This document shows, piece by piece, positions 50,560-61,345 of a stretch of DNA of 64,000 nucleotides. The stretch is from Hyphomonas sp. CY54-11-8. Its GTDB lineage: Bacteria; Pseudomonadota; Alphaproteobacteria; Caulobacterales; Hyphomonadaceae. The notes below the pieces were generated by a model. The model was not told the DNA's origin and searched no databases. It saw only the letters and a list, made by a program, of their open reading frames with translations. The position numbers and the translations under genes were made by a program. Within the stretch, counting starts at the first letter, position 1; the number at the start of each line of letters is the position of its first letter. The stretch covers positions 186,001-250,000 of the forward strand of contig NZ_AWFD01000001.1 in assembly GCF_000682735.1 (NCBI RefSeq), given 5' to 3'.

Positions 50560-51345
50560 ATGCTCGAATCCCTCCAGGCCCCTTTGCTGTTCGGCTTGAC
50601 CGCCGCCTTTATCACGACGCTCGGCCTGATCACCGTGTCGGTGCGCGGGGACTGGAGTGCGCGCTATTCCGGCCTGTTCGCGCTGGCTGCAGGGGGCATG
50701 CTGGTCAGCCTGACCCTGCTGCACATTGCGCCGGAAGCTTTTGAGCTCAGCACCCATACGCCGGTCTTCCTGATGGTCGGTTTCTTTGGTGGTCTCGTTC
50801 TGCATTTCGGGATCGGCGCGGCGTTTCCCGAACACTCCGACCGGGGGCGGGCCGCAGCCATCACGCCGTTGGCGGCTGTGGCAATCCACTCCCTGCTGGA
50901 TGGCATGATCTACTCGGTCACCTTCGCCGCGAGTTTCTCCTCGGGCGTTTATGCCGCGGCCTCTCTGATGCTGCACGAGTTTCCGGAAGGCGTGATCGCC
51001 TTCGCGATTCTGCGCCGCCACAGCTTCTCGAACCGTGAAGCGTTTATCTGGGCGTTCATCGCCTCTGCGGCGACGACCCCGCTGGGCGTCATCGTCGCAA
51101 CGCCGTTCATGTATGGCCTGACGCCTGACATTGTCGGCAGCCTGTTCGCGGTCTCCGCCGGCCTCCTGCTCTATGTGGCCACCGGGCCGCTGATGGAGCC
51201 GCTGGAGGAAGAGCCGCCCCTGCGCAGCCTGATCGCGCTGAGTGCCGGTGTGGGACTGGCCATCCTGATGGCGCTCATGCCGCTGCACCCGCATGAGGAC
51301 GAGGGCGGCCACATCGTCCCGGCGCCGCACGAAATCGACCACTAA
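50560..51345 (+). CDS. ZIP-family metal transporter
   Basis: A 261-residue protein with about eight membrane segments. 'AVAIHSLLDGMIYS' (helix 4, His and Asp) and 'LMLHEFPEGVIAFAILRR' (helix 5, HExPEG) are the metal-binding signature of ZIP transporters. The C-terminal 'LHPHEDEGGHIVPAPHEIDH' is His-rich. It probably imports zinc across the inner membrane. It faces the DUF2796-ABC operon across a Zur-like site, so joint zinc control is likely. Confidence 0.9.
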   Translation: MLESLQAPLLFGLTAAFITTLGLITVSVRGDWSARYSGLFALAAGGMLVSLTLLHIAPEAFELSTHTPVFLMVGFFGGLVLHFGIGAAFPEHSDRGRAAAITPLAAVAIHSLLDGMIYSVTFAASFSSGVYAAASLMLHEFPEGVIAFAILRRHSFSNREAFIWAFIASAATTPLGVIVATPFMYGLTPDIVGSLFAVSAGLLLYVATGPLMEPLEEEPPLRSLIALSAGVGLAILMALMPLHPHEDEGGHIVPAPHEIDH

Positions 51346-51485
51346 GGACGCTGCCCGGCATGCCCTTTGCAGCCTCTCCCCGGCAAGGCGGGAGAGGTTG
51401 AAAACGTATGCATTCCGGAGGGAAGGGCCCTGTTTACGAAATCAGCGGAGAAACAGGTTTTCGGACAACCGGAGACCGCCGCCCC

Positions 51486-52097
51486 ATGCTGACCCTGTCC
51501 ATTCTGGCGAAGATGTCATCGGCCGCGATCGCCGCCGGCATTACTGCCTGTCTCACCTATGGCCAGTACAATGTCGCGAGCGGCCCGAACGGGTCCGGCC
51601 TGATGCCGCCGGCGAGTGTGCTGCATTCGAATGCGCGGCCGGAGGCAGTGCTCGATCCGCTGGCCGAAATGGCGGACGCCTTCGCCACCTTGAAGCAGGA
51701 GCGGGCCAAGGCAGACCGGAACCGCGCCATGGTCGACTGGCTGACCAGCCTGCAAACCCGCTTCACGGTACAGCGGCTCGAAACGGGCCTGGTCTACAAG
51801 GTCCGCTACGCGCCTGCTGGCAATGCCGGTGCGGTGCTCGAAGATCTTGTGGCCGTGCCCTATGGAACCGAATTGCCCTTCGCGGTCAGCCTGCATGCCG
51901 CTGAAGATGGCGCCGTCCGGATCGAGGGCCTGTCCTGCAGGGGGCAGGAAAATCTGGGCCGGGTCGATGCGGCGGCCGGAGACGAAGCCGCGCAAGCCGC
52001 TGCCATGGCAGAAGCCGAAGCTTACCTTCGCACGCCGGATCCTGCTGATCCGGGCCTGCCTGCGGATTGCCTGACGGTACGTCTGAAACGCAGCTAG
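51486..52097 (+). CDS. Hypothetical exported or anchored protein
   Basis: About 203 residues. 'LAKMSSAAIAAGITACLTYG' near the N-terminus is a signal or membrane anchor. The rest has a coiled segment ('FATLKQERAKADRNRAMVDW') and an unrecognised alpha/beta domain ('RFTVQRLETGLVYKVRYAPA'). The frame starts at 51408; the ATG at 51486 places the hydrophobic segment at the very N-terminus and has GGAGA ahead. Its end overlaps the convergent PHB depolymerase end by 4 bp. Confidence 0.6.
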   Translation: MLTLSILAKMSSAAIAAGITACLTYGQYNVASGPNGSGLMPPASVLHSNARPEAVLDPLAEMADAFATLKQERAKADRNRAMVDWLTSLQTRFTVQRLETGLVYKVRYAPAGNAGAVLEDLVAVPYGTELPFAVSLHAAEDGAVRIEGLSCRGQENLGRVDAAAGDEAAQAAAMAEAEAYLRTPDPADPGLPADCLTVRLKRS

Positions 52098-53380
52098 TGA
52101 CGGTCCAGCGCGGCCTCGTCCAGCTCGCGCTGGGTGAAGCGGCGGGTGAACTCGGTTACGCGCGGGGCGATCTCGGTCCGGAAACGATTGCCGTTGAATA
52201 CGCCGTAATGACCAACGCCCGGCTGGATATAGTCCAGCTGCATCTCCTTCGGCAGGCTCGTGCACAAATCATGCGCGGCCTGCGTCTGGCCGATACCGGA
52301 AATGTCGTCCTTCTCGCCTTCCACCGTCATCAGCGCCACGTCGTGGATCTTTTCCGGACGGATCTGGCGCGTGTAGCGGTATTTCATGATACCGCGCGGC
52401 AGATGGTGTTCCTGGAACACGCGCAAGATGGTCTGCAGGTAGAATTCTTCGGTCAGGTCGAGGACCGACAGGTATTCGTCGTAAAATTCTCGGTGCTTGC
52501 CGGCATTGTCACCATCGCCTTCAACGAGGTGGTTGAAGAAGCGCCACTGCGCATCGACGTGCCGGCCCCAGTTCATGTTCATGAAGGAGGCAAGCTGGAC
52601 AAAGCCGGGATAGACGCGCCGGAATGCCCCAGGATAGGGGCCCGGCACCGTGTGGATCATGTTCTCCTCGAACCAGCTGAAGTCGCGTTCCTCGGCCAGT
52701 TCGTTCGGCACGGTCGGGCTTCGGCGGGTGTCGATGGGCGAGCCCATGAAGGTCATTGAAGCCGGGCGGTTCGGATCATCATCCTCGGCCATCATCGAGA
52801 TCGCCGCCAGGACCGGCGGGCCGGGCTGGCAGACGCCCAGCACGTGCGCACCCGGGCCGATATGGGTGATCATCTTGCGGACATGGTCCATGTAATCGTC
52901 GAGATCGAACCGGCCGAGCCAGACCGGCGCCATGCGCGCATCGGCCCAGTCGGTGATGTAGACATCATGGGTCGGCAGGAAACCTTCCACCGTTCCGCGC
53001 AGCAGGGTGGCATAGTGGCCCGACAGCGGCGCCACGATCAGCATGCGCGGCAAGGGCGCAGCGCCGGGTTTGCGGGCGAAGGCCAGCGCGTCCGGATCCT
53101 TGCGGAAATGCACCAGATTGCACCAAGGCGATTTCCACGCGACCGTTGGGGTCACGCCCACCGGGGCACTGTTGATCTTGACCGATTCGATACCCCATTC
53201 GGGCTTTCCATAATAGCGGGTGGCGCTTTCGAACACGTCGGCAAACGCGATCAGCGCCTTGCCGTAATCTGTGTTCGCGATGGGATTCATCGAGGAGTGC
53301 AGTGCCATACGGCCTGCACGCGCGGCCAGACGCATCGGCGCCATTGCGGCACGGTTCAGTTCGACAAGGGAGTACAGCAT
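52094..53380 (-). CDS. phaZ: Intracellular polyhydroxyalkanoate (PHB) depolymerase
   Basis: A 428-residue enzyme that mobilises stored polyhydroxybutyrate. 'SVKINSAPVGVTPTVAWKSP' and 'PRMLIVAPLSGHYATLLRGT' are the family N-terminus. 'HVYITDWADARM'-like 'THDVYITDWADARMAPVWLG' and the lipase-box-like 'VLGVCQPGPPVLAAISMM' give a Cys nucleophile, characteristic of intracellular PhaZ. 'MTVEGEKDDISGIGQTQAAH' and 'QPGVGHYGVFNG' carry the Asp and His. No phaC or phasin gene is seen nearby. Confidence 0.93.
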   Translation of the reverse strand: MLYSLVELNRAAMAPMRLAARAGRMALHSSMNPIANTDYGKALIAFADVFESATRYYGKPEWGIESVKINSAPVGVTPTVAWKSPWCNLVHFRKDPDALAFARKPGAAPLPRMLIVAPLSGHYATLLRGTVEGFLPTHDVYITDWADARMAPVWLGRFDLDDYMDHVRKMITHIGPGAHVLGVCQPGPPVLAAISMMAEDDDPNRPASMTFMGSPIDTRRSPTVPNELAEERDFSWFEENMIHTVPGPYPGAFRRVYPGFVQLASFMNMNWGRHVDAQWRFFNHLVEGDGDNAGKHREFYDEYLSVLDLTEEFYLQTILRVFQEHHLPRGIMKYRYTRQIRPEKIHDVALMTVEGEKDDISGIGQTQAAHDLCTSLPKEMQLDYIQPGVGHYGVFNGNRFRTEIAPRVTEFTRRFTQRELDEAALDRH

Positions 53381-53576
53381 CGCCTTACCAACCTTTCATG
53401 TTGCGCTGCAGCATATGGCCGCAATCCGGATGTGGCAAATGGATTCGCCAGCCAGGCGCCTTACCGGCAGGTTAACGCAGTCGATTGAATTTGCCTGAAA
53501 CTTTCAATTTCGTGCCCGTCTCGGGTTAAGGAGCAGCTGCTAGTTTTTAGGCCTTAACCGCCGGAGAGGCTGACCC

Positions 53577-53957
53577 ATGTTCCTTAAATGCGAACCCAAT
53601 CCGCATCAGGGCGGGCGTATGACCCGGGCGGTGTTGTTCCATCATGCCGACCAGCGCTTCGCGATCGATGCTGAGGCCTTGCACAAGAAGCCGGACCTGC
53701 TGAACGAGTTCGGCCCGCATAACAGCCTGCGTTTCCGCACGCTGGATGCCATCGCTTACGGGCTTTGCTTCGTTGGTGGGGTTGGCACGATCACCGTGGC
53801 CTGGTGGATGTTCTTCGTCGGGCTTGCGGCCTGCGTGCTGATGCTGGCGGCGAACCGGAAATCCGCCGGTGAAGCGGCGCGCAATGCGGCCCGGCGTTCG
53901 ACGGATAATTTCCGCCGCCTGCATGAGCTTGGCTGTATGTGGCTGGTCTACGAATAG
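53577..53957 (+). CDS. Hypothetical membrane protein
   Basis: A 126-residue protein. The N-terminal half is soluble ('KCEPNPHQGGRMTRAVLFHH'). Two close hydrophobic segments ('AIAYGLCFVGGVGTITVAWW', 'MFFVGLAACVLMLAANRKSA') and a basic C-terminal tail follow. GGAGAGG precedes the ATG. No family recognised. Confidence 0.6.
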   Translation: MFLKCEPNPHQGGRMTRAVLFHHADQRFAIDAEALHKKPDLLNEFGPHNSLRFRTLDAIAYGLCFVGGVGTITVAWWMFFVGLAACVLMLAANRKSAGEAARNAARRSTDNFRRLHELGCMWLVYE

Positions 53958-53977
53958 GCCCTGAAAACAGTCAGGGC

Positions 53978-54403
53978 TCAGATCCCGACCATTCCAAGGA
54001 TCGCGGCGATGATCGCGACCAGCATGAAAATCAGTGACAGGCTGACCGAGACGGCTCGCTGGCCCTTGCGGCTGGTGCGCGATCCATGCGGGGCCTTGCC
54101 GGTTTTCGGGGCCAGCATCCAGCGATTTGAATAGAAGCCGAAGGCCGCGAGCAGGGCGGTCACGCCGGCGGCCCAATGGGTTGCCAGCAGGAAACAGGCC
54201 CCGGCTGCCAGCATCATGCCGGCGATGGGGGTGGAGGTGGCGTGCAGCAATTCCCGCACGTGCCGGTCGGCCCGGCTGCCATCCAGTTCCTCAAAACTGC
54301 AATTCGGCGCCGCAATGGCCGCCACCCATGACGAGCCGATCGCCAGGGCAGAGAAGATAAGACCGAGATTGGACGCGAGCGCAGCAAGGTTCTGAAACAT
54401 CAC
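53978..54403 (-). CDS. Hypothetical membrane protein
   Basis: A 141-residue protein with four hydrophobic segments: 'NLGLIFSALAIGSSWVAAIA', 'TPIAGMMLAAGACFLLATHW', 'AAGVTALLAAFGFYSNRWML' and 'SLSLIFMLVAIIAAILGMVG'. A basic loop ('KTGKAPHGSRTSRKGQRA') lies before the last helix. No family recognised. It is downstream of and co-directional with the TetR gene. Confidence 0.6.
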   Translation of the reverse strand: MMFQNLAALASNLGLIFSALAIGSSWVAAIAAPNCSFEELDGSRADRHVRELLHATSTPIAGMMLAAGACFLLATHWAAGVTALLAAFGFYSNRWMLAPKTGKAPHGSRTSRKGQRAVSVSLSLIFMLVAIIAAILGMVGI

Positions 54404-54448
54404 CGGAATATGCGCCGGATTCGCGGATCAGCCTAGAGCCTGATCCGT

Positions 54449-55021
54449 TTAGAGAAAGCTCGCAACGATCACCTGATCGACCAGCGCTTCGTCCCGCGGG
54501 ACCTGTCCGTCCAGCATTAGCATGGCCAGGCCATGCACCATGGACCAGGCCTGCAGGCGCTTGATCTTCCGGTCTTCCTTCGAGGCCTCGGCCGGCATCA
54601 GACCGCTTAACGTGTCAGACAGCATGCCGAAGGGTTTGTCGGTGGCGCAGGGCGTCTCGTTGCGGTCACCTTCCGGCGGGCGCTGCGTCATCATCAGACG
54701 GAAAACCGATGGATTGCGCAGGGCAAACTTCACATAGGCCCGGCCCATGGCGCGGAACGCCGCCCGCTGATCCTCAGCGCCGTCCATCGCTTCCCGGAAC
54801 GCTTCGGCCAGGCGCTCGCCGCCGACGCTGCAAAGCGCGTTCAGGAGCGCGGCCTTGTCCGGGAAGTGCCGGTAGACTGCCGTCGCCGATACGCCGACAT
54901 TGCGGGCGATCTCACGCAGGCTGACGGCATCCGGGGCCTTCACGTCGAGCTGAGCGAGGCCTTCCTCGATGAGGGCCGAGCGCAGGTCGCCATGATGGTA
55001 TCGCCCGTCGCGCGACTTCAT
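54449..55021 (-). CDS. TetR-family transcriptional regulator
   Basis: About 190 residues. 'RYHHGDLRSALIEEGLAQL' then 'VSLREIARNVGVSATAVYRH' and 'FPDKAALLNALC' form the TetR HTH. The C-terminal region includes 'AFRAMGRAYVKFALRNPSVF' and matches the WHG/TetR_C ligand-binding domain. The frame opens at 55099, but starting at the ATG at 55021 leaves the operator palindrome (55026-55059) upstream. It is divergent from the carotenoid oxygenase gene, its likely target. Confidence 0.9.
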   Translation of the reverse strand: MKSRDGRYHHGDLRSALIEEGLAQLDVKAPDAVSLREIARNVGVSATAVYRHFPDKAALLNALCSVGGERLAEAFREAMDGAEDQRAAFRAMGRAYVKFALRNPSVFRLMMTQRPPEGDRNETPCATDKPFGMLSDTLSGLMPAEASKEDRKIKRLQAWSMVHGLAMLMLDGQVPRDEALVDQVIVASFL

Positions 55022-55025
55022 GTTG

Positions 55026-55059
55026 ACAGTGTTATCATCCGATGTCATGTTAGCACTGT
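55026..55059. promoter_or_regulatory. Inverted repeat in TetR/carotenoid oxygenase intergenic region
   Basis: ACAGTGTTA and TAGCACTGT, 9-bp arms with one mismatch and 16 bp between them, lie just upstream of the TetR start. A TTGACA at 55023-55028 may be the -35 of the divergent oxygenase gene. Fits an autoregulatory TetR operator covering both genes. Confidence 0.5.
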
Positions 55060-55104
55060 AAACATAGTTTCTCTTTCCCGCAACGCGACACGGAGTCACT
55101 GATC

Positions 55105-56544
55105 ATGCCCAGCCCTGTAGAATCTGCCATTCGAGGCGTCGTCACCAAAGGTGTCGTGGCCATCGCCGACTTCAATCGCGAACGCAAGAAGTCAAAAGGC
55201 CCCAACCCTTTCCTGGAAGGCCTGCATACGCCGGTTACGGAAGAAGTGACCGATACGGCGCTGAAGGTGACGGGTGAAATTCCCGCAGCGCTGAACGGGC
55301 TCTATGTTCGCAACGGGCCAAACCCGCTGGCCAAGGTGAACGCCGCGACGCATCACTGGTTCATTGGCGATGCCATGATCCACGGCATCCGCCTGCAGGA
55401 TGGCAAGGCCCTTTGGTACCGCAACCGCTGGGTCCGCTCCAATGCGGTCAGCGATGCGCTGGGGGAGCCGCGTGCCCCTGGCCCGCGCCATCCGCGTACG
55501 GATGTCGCCAATACCAACATTGTCGGCCATGCTGGCAAGCTGTGGGCAATTGTCGAAGCGGGCGGCTATCCGGTCGAGATGGCGGACGACCTGACGACGG
55601 TCGCGCATTCCGATTTCGACGGCACGCTGGGCGAATCCTATTCCGCCCACCCGCACGTCGACCCGGACACCGGCGAGATGCATGCGATCTGCTATGAGGC
55701 GCAGCACCCGGATACGATCTGGCACACCGTGGTCGATACGAGCGGCCATGTCCGCCGCAATGAGCCCATCGCCGTCAAGAACGGCCCGATGATCCATGAC
55801 TGCCAGATCACGCCAAACTATGTGATCGTGATGGACCTGCCGGTAACCTTCTCCATGTCGGCCCTGATGGGCGGAGCGAGCTTCCCCTTCCGCTGGAACC
55901 CGAAACACAAGGCCCGCATCGGCCTGTTGCCGCGCGAGAGCAGGGGGGAGGACATCATCTGGTGTGACGTCGATCCCTGCTACATTTTTCATCCCGCAAA
56001 CGCTTACGAAACCGAAGACGGCAAAGTGGTCATGGATGCCTGCGTCTATGAAACCATGTTTGATACGGACGGACACGGGCCTGACTCGCCAACGGCGAAG
56101 TTCGAATCCCTGACCATGGATCCGGTCGCGAAGACGGTGACCCGTGAGGTGGTCGACCCGTCGCCGCAGGAATTCCCGCGTTATGATGAACGCCTGACGG
56201 GCAAGCCCTATCGCTATGTTTATGCCGTGGCCTTGCCGGATCAGGCAGATGACGGCTTTGTCGGCGCGACCTGTCTGTTCAAGCATGATCTTGGTACAGG
56301 CAAACGTGACGTCCATGATTTCGGCCCGGGCCGGGTGCCGGCGGAATTCGTGTTCGTGCCAGCGCATGAAAACGCTGGTGAAGACGAGGGTTGGGTGATC
56401 GGCTATGTCAGCAATGTCGAGTCCGGCACGTCAGACTTCGTGGTGCTGGATGCGGCGAACTTCACCGCGCCGCCGGTGGCAGAAGTGCACATACCTTACC
56501 GCATCCCGCCCGGCTTCCACGGCAATTTCGTTCCGCAGGCTTGA
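55105..56544 (+). CDS. Carotenoid oxygenase-family protein
   Basis: A 479-residue member of the carotenoid-cleavage/lignostilbene dioxygenase family. The four iron-binding His are visible in 'YSAHPHVDPDTG', 'PMIHDCQITPNYVIVMDLPV', 'CYIFHPANAYETEDG' and 'RIPPGFHGNFVP'. The full-length beta-propeller layout is present. It may cleave carotenoids, retinoids or stilbene-type lignin compounds; specificity is not visible. GGAG precedes the ATG. Control by the divergent TetR protein is inferred from the shared region. Confidence 0.93.
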   Translation: MPSPVESAIRGVVTKGVVAIADFNRERKKSKGPNPFLEGLHTPVTEEVTDTALKVTGEIPAALNGLYVRNGPNPLAKVNAATHHWFIGDAMIHGIRLQDGKALWYRNRWVRSNAVSDALGEPRAPGPRHPRTDVANTNIVGHAGKLWAIVEAGGYPVEMADDLTTVAHSDFDGTLGESYSAHPHVDPDTGEMHAICYEAQHPDTIWHTVVDTSGHVRRNEPIAVKNGPMIHDCQITPNYVIVMDLPVTFSMSALMGGASFPFRWNPKHKARIGLLPRESRGEDIIWCDVDPCYIFHPANAYETEDGKVVMDACVYETMFDTDGHGPDSPTAKFESLTMDPVAKTVTREVVDPSPQEFPRYDERLTGKPYRYVYAVALPDQADDGFVGATCLFKHDLGTGKRDVHDFGPGRVPAEFVFVPAHENAGEDEGWVIGYVSNVESGTSDFVVLDAANFTAPPVAEVHIPYRIPPGFHGNFVPQA

Positions 56545-56570
56545 GGGGCCTGGCCCAGATGAGTTGGTCG

Positions 56571-57245
56571 TCAGCCGACGCTCAAGGCGAGCAGTCGGCT
56601 GATCTGGGCGCGTGGCAGGCCGCTGTCATCGTGATAGGCGTTGATCGCGTTCTGAAGGGCGGTGAGGTCGCGCTTTGACGTGGCCTGCGGCTTGTCCAGC
56701 ACGCCTTCGCGCACCAGCGCTGCGCAGACATGGGAAGAGGCAATCCAAGCATCCCAGCCCGCAAACCGGAGGAAATATGCACCGGTCGCCCCGCCAAGAC
56801 GGGAGCCACGCTTGTTCAATGCTGTCATCAGGCCGAGCTGGTCATTCGCCGGCCAACTGGCAAGGAAGTTCCCGAAGCCGCCTTCCTTCGCCTCCACGTC
56901 CGCAACGAATTTCGCATTCTCCAGCGTGGCCTTGATCTTCTGGCCGTTGCGCACGATGCGTTCGTCCGAGACCAGACGGTCCAGCATCTCGTCGCCGAAG
57001 AAAGCGAGCCTGCCGGGATCGAAGCCTTCGAAGGCCGCTTCGAACCCGTCCCACTTCGCGTCGATGACTTTCCAGTTAAACCCAGCATTGAACACACAGC
57101 GTGTCATGACCGAGAGCAAACGGTCGGCGGACACTTTCGAAAGGTCCGCCACCGTGTGCGAGTTTTGCGACATCTCCAGCGCGTTCGCCCTTCCGCCATG
57201 ATGGCCGGCGGCCATCTTAAGGATCGGGGCGAACTTTCGCGCCAT
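56571..57245 (-). CDS. Tag-like (DNA-3-methyladenine glycosylase I) superfamily protein
   Basis: A 224-residue protein resembling adenine glycosylase I. 'GFNWKVIDAKWDGFEAAFEG' and 'DERIVRNGQKIKATLENAKF' match the helix-hairpin-helix core of Tag. The Tag N-terminal zinc motif (RCxW ... YHDxEWG) is absent, so true base-excision activity is uncertain. AAGGAG precedes the ATG. It lies 12 bp after the Fe-ADH on the same strand, so the two are likely in one transcript. Confidence 0.7.
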   Translation of the reverse strand: MARKFAPILKMAAGHHGGRANALEMSQNSHTVADLSKVSADRLLSVMTRCVFNAGFNWKVIDAKWDGFEAAFEGFDPGRLAFFGDEMLDRLVSDERIVRNGQKIKATLENAKFVADVEAKEGGFGNFLASWPANDQLGLMTALNKRGSRLGGATGAYFLRFAGWDAWIASSHVCAALVREGVLDKPQATSKRDLTALQNAINAYHDDSGLPRAQISRLLALSVG

Positions 57246-57257
57246 GAGTGAGGCTCC

Positions 57258-58391
57258 TTATCCGAGCGCGGTCTCGTAGACCTTTGCGTAATCGTCAGCA
57301 CTCATAGGCTTCGGATTTCCGAAGTGCGCAAGGTCTTTCAGTGCGTATTCCACGATGCCTTCGGCGTCTTCCATGCCAAGGCCCAATTCCTTCAGCGTGG
57401 CGGGAATGCCGATGTCTTCATTCAGTTTCGCAATCGCGTCGGCGAGGTCTGCGCCTTCCTTCAGGCCCATGACCTGGCGCAGGCGGGCGTATTTTGCGTC
57501 TGCAGCCCCTTCATGGAAGCGCAGGATGTGCGGCAGGAAAATCGCATTCAGCGTGCCATGGTGCAGCTTCTTGTCCTTCAGGCGCCCGGCTGCATGAGAC
57601 AGCGCGTGGACACCGCCAAGCCCCTTCACGAAGGCGAGCGCGCCCTCATAGCTGGCCATCATCATGTGCCAGCGGGCATCTGGATCGGAGCCGTCCTGAA
57701 CGGCTTTCTTCAGCCAGCCGCCGCCAAACGCACGACAGGCGCCATCATAGCCAATACCCTCCGCAGGCGGATTGACGGCCGGGGCCAGCACCGCTTCGAT
57801 ACAGTGGGTGAGGGCGTCCATGCCGGTCGCGGCGGTCAGGATGGCCGGCAGGCCGAGCGTCAGGTCCGGGTCGCAAATCGCAGTGGCCGGGATCAGGTTC
57901 GGGGACACGATAGTTTCCTTGCGCCCGTTCTCCAGGATCACGACGGTACCGACAGAGACTTCAGAGCCCGTGCCCGCCGTTGTCGGAATGGCGATCAGCG
58001 GCGGGATTTTCTTGATCTTTTTCGCGCCGCCGGTGATTGCGGCATAGGTTTCCAGTGGATCGGGATGGCTGACCAACAGGCCGATGGCCTTGGCATGGTC
58101 CATGGACGAGCCGCCGCCAACGGCGATCAGACCATCGGCGCCGCTGGCCTTGTAGGCTTCCGCCGCCTGCTTGGCCTGGGATTCCAGCGGGTTGGGAACA
58201 GTGTCGGCAAATACGCCCGCCGGAGCCATGCCGAGCGCGTCTTCCACTTTCGCCAGGATGCCGACGGCCTTGATGCCGGGATCGGTGACGATGAAGGGGC
58301 GGGTGATCCCCAGAGTCTTTACGACATTCGGCAGCTGCTTGAGCGCGCCGGAGTCAAAAATACAGGTGGTCAGGAAGTTCAAAACAGGCAT
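57258..58391 (-). CDS. Iron-containing alcohol dehydrogenase
   Basis: A 377-residue group III (Fe-ADH) enzyme. 'DGLIAVGGGSSMDHAKAIGL' is the NAD-binding loop. 'IPTTAGTGSEVSVGTVVIL' carries the family motif, and 'GGVHALSHAAGRLKDKKLHHG' with 'NAIFLPHILRFH' holds the metal His ligands. The natural alcohol or lactaldehyde substrate is unknown. The neighbouring Tag-like gene follows after 12 bp. Confidence 0.92.
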   Translation of the reverse strand: MPVLNFLTTCIFDSGALKQLPNVVKTLGITRPFIVTDPGIKAVGILAKVEDALGMAPAGVFADTVPNPLESQAKQAAEAYKASGADGLIAVGGGSSMDHAKAIGLLVSHPDPLETYAAITGGAKKIKKIPPLIAIPTTAGTGSEVSVGTVVILENGRKETIVSPNLIPATAICDPDLTLGLPAILTAATGMDALTHCIEAVLAPAVNPPAEGIGYDGACRAFGGGWLKKAVQDGSDPDARWHMMMASYEGALAFVKGLGGVHALSHAAGRLKDKKLHHGTLNAIFLPHILRFHEGAADAKYARLRQVMGLKEGADLADAIAKLNEDIGIPATLKELGLGMEDAEGIVEYALKDLAHFGNPKPMSADDYAKVYETALG

Positions 58392-58698
58392 GGGTGCGGC
58401 TCCTCAAATACAGCGCGCGCACTCTTGCGGAGGGAGGGGACAAGACGCAAGCCCCCGGCAGATGGATGCGGCGTTCCGCCCTGACGAACACAATAGGGTT
58501 CACCGGCGTTAACACATCCCATCTCGGGTTGCGTTCTGTGAATTTGCATGAGCGCAAAGCCCCTCACAATTCGGGGAAATACCTAATTGCGCGGCCGTGT
58601 CGCGCGGCACCTCGGCGCGCGTCAAACTGGCTAATTATATCTAAAAAAACAGGGGTCTATCTCCTGCCCATCGGCATTCTTTTCATGGAGGGAAAGAC
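58392..58698. other. Intergenic region upstream of the OmpW-like gene
   Basis: About 307 bp. It must hold the promoters of the divergent Fe-ADH and OmpW genes. I see a short TTTGC/GCAAA dyad (6-bp spacer), too weak to assign. No gene is supported. Confidence 0.4.
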
Positions 58699-59370
58699 AT
58701 GAAACGCCTCTTCTGTGCCGCGCTCCTGGCGAGCGCAACTTGGACAACTTTTGCGGGGGCCGCAGCGGCCGAAGGCAATCCGTGGATGATCCGCGGCCGT
58801 GTCATCGGTGTCATGCCAAGCGAGTCGGCTGACCTGTCGGTCGCCGGTGCTGCGCTCGGCGGCAGCGTCGACATCAGCGACGAATACGTCCCTGAACTCG
58901 ACATCACCTACTTCTTCAACAAGAACATCGCTGCCGAGCTGATCCTGGCGACAACGCAGCATGACGTGACCGCCACGAACGTGGCTGCCGTTGGTGGTGC
59001 TGACGTGAAACTCGGCGATGTGTGGGTTCTGCCCCCGACGCTGACGCTGCAATACCACTTCGACAATGGCGGCAAGTTCAAGCCGTATGTCGGTGCCGGC
59101 ATCAACGCCACGCTCTTCTACAATGAAGACGAAGGCTCCACCGCCGACAGCATCGACTATGACTCGAGCATTGGTCCGGCGCTGCAAGTCGGCTTCGACT
59201 ACGACCTTGATGGCGTACCGGGCGGCTGGGCATTCAACGCCGACGTCAAGAAGATCTGGATCAACAGCGACGTCACCGTCGACTTCACCACCGCCCTCGG
59301 CGCCACGGTGAAAGCCGATGTGGACATCAACCCGACGGTTGTTGGTCTCGGCTTCGGCTACAAGTTCTAA
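58699..59370 (+). CDS. OmpW-family outer membrane protein
   Basis: A 223-residue protein with signal 'LFCAALLASATWTTFAGAAA'. The mature part is an eight-stranded beta-barrel: 'PELDITYFFNKNIAAELILA', 'LPPTLTLQYHFDNGGKFKPY', 'VGAGINATLFYNEDEG' and the C-terminal 'GLGFGYKF' ending in Phe, the outer-membrane signal. OmpW proteins are small channels for hydrophobic compounds. GGAGGGAAAG lies ahead of the ATG. A strong terminator follows. Confidence 0.93.
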   Translation: MKRLFCAALLASATWTTFAGAAAAEGNPWMIRGRVIGVMPSESADLSVAGAALGGSVDISDEYVPELDITYFFNKNIAAELILATTQHDVTATNVAAVGGADVKLGDVWVLPPTLTLQYHFDNGGKFKPYVGAGINATLFYNEDEGSTADSIDYDSSIGPALQVGFDYDLDGVPGGWAFNADVKKIWINSDVTVDFTTALGATVKADVDINPTVVGLGFGYKF

Positions 59371-59425
59371 AGTCTCCCTGAGCTTCCGTTTATATCCCTT
59401 TTCTTTGCGGAAGACTTGGTAACTT

Positions 59426-59457
59426 GGCCGCGTCCCTCCCCGGACGCGGCCATTTTT
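59426..59457 (+). terminator. Rho-independent terminator of the ompW-like gene
   Basis: GGCCGCGTCC and GGACGCGGCC form a perfect 10-bp stem around CTCCCC, followed by A and TTTTT. It ends transcription before the ABC ATPase gene. Confidence 0.85.
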
Positions 59458-59506
59458 CTGCGCCCGATTGTTGCGCGCCTGTCCGCGGCCGCTACAGATG
59501 AAGGCC

Positions 59507-61342
<1,836 letters not shown>

Positions 61343-61345
61343 CGC

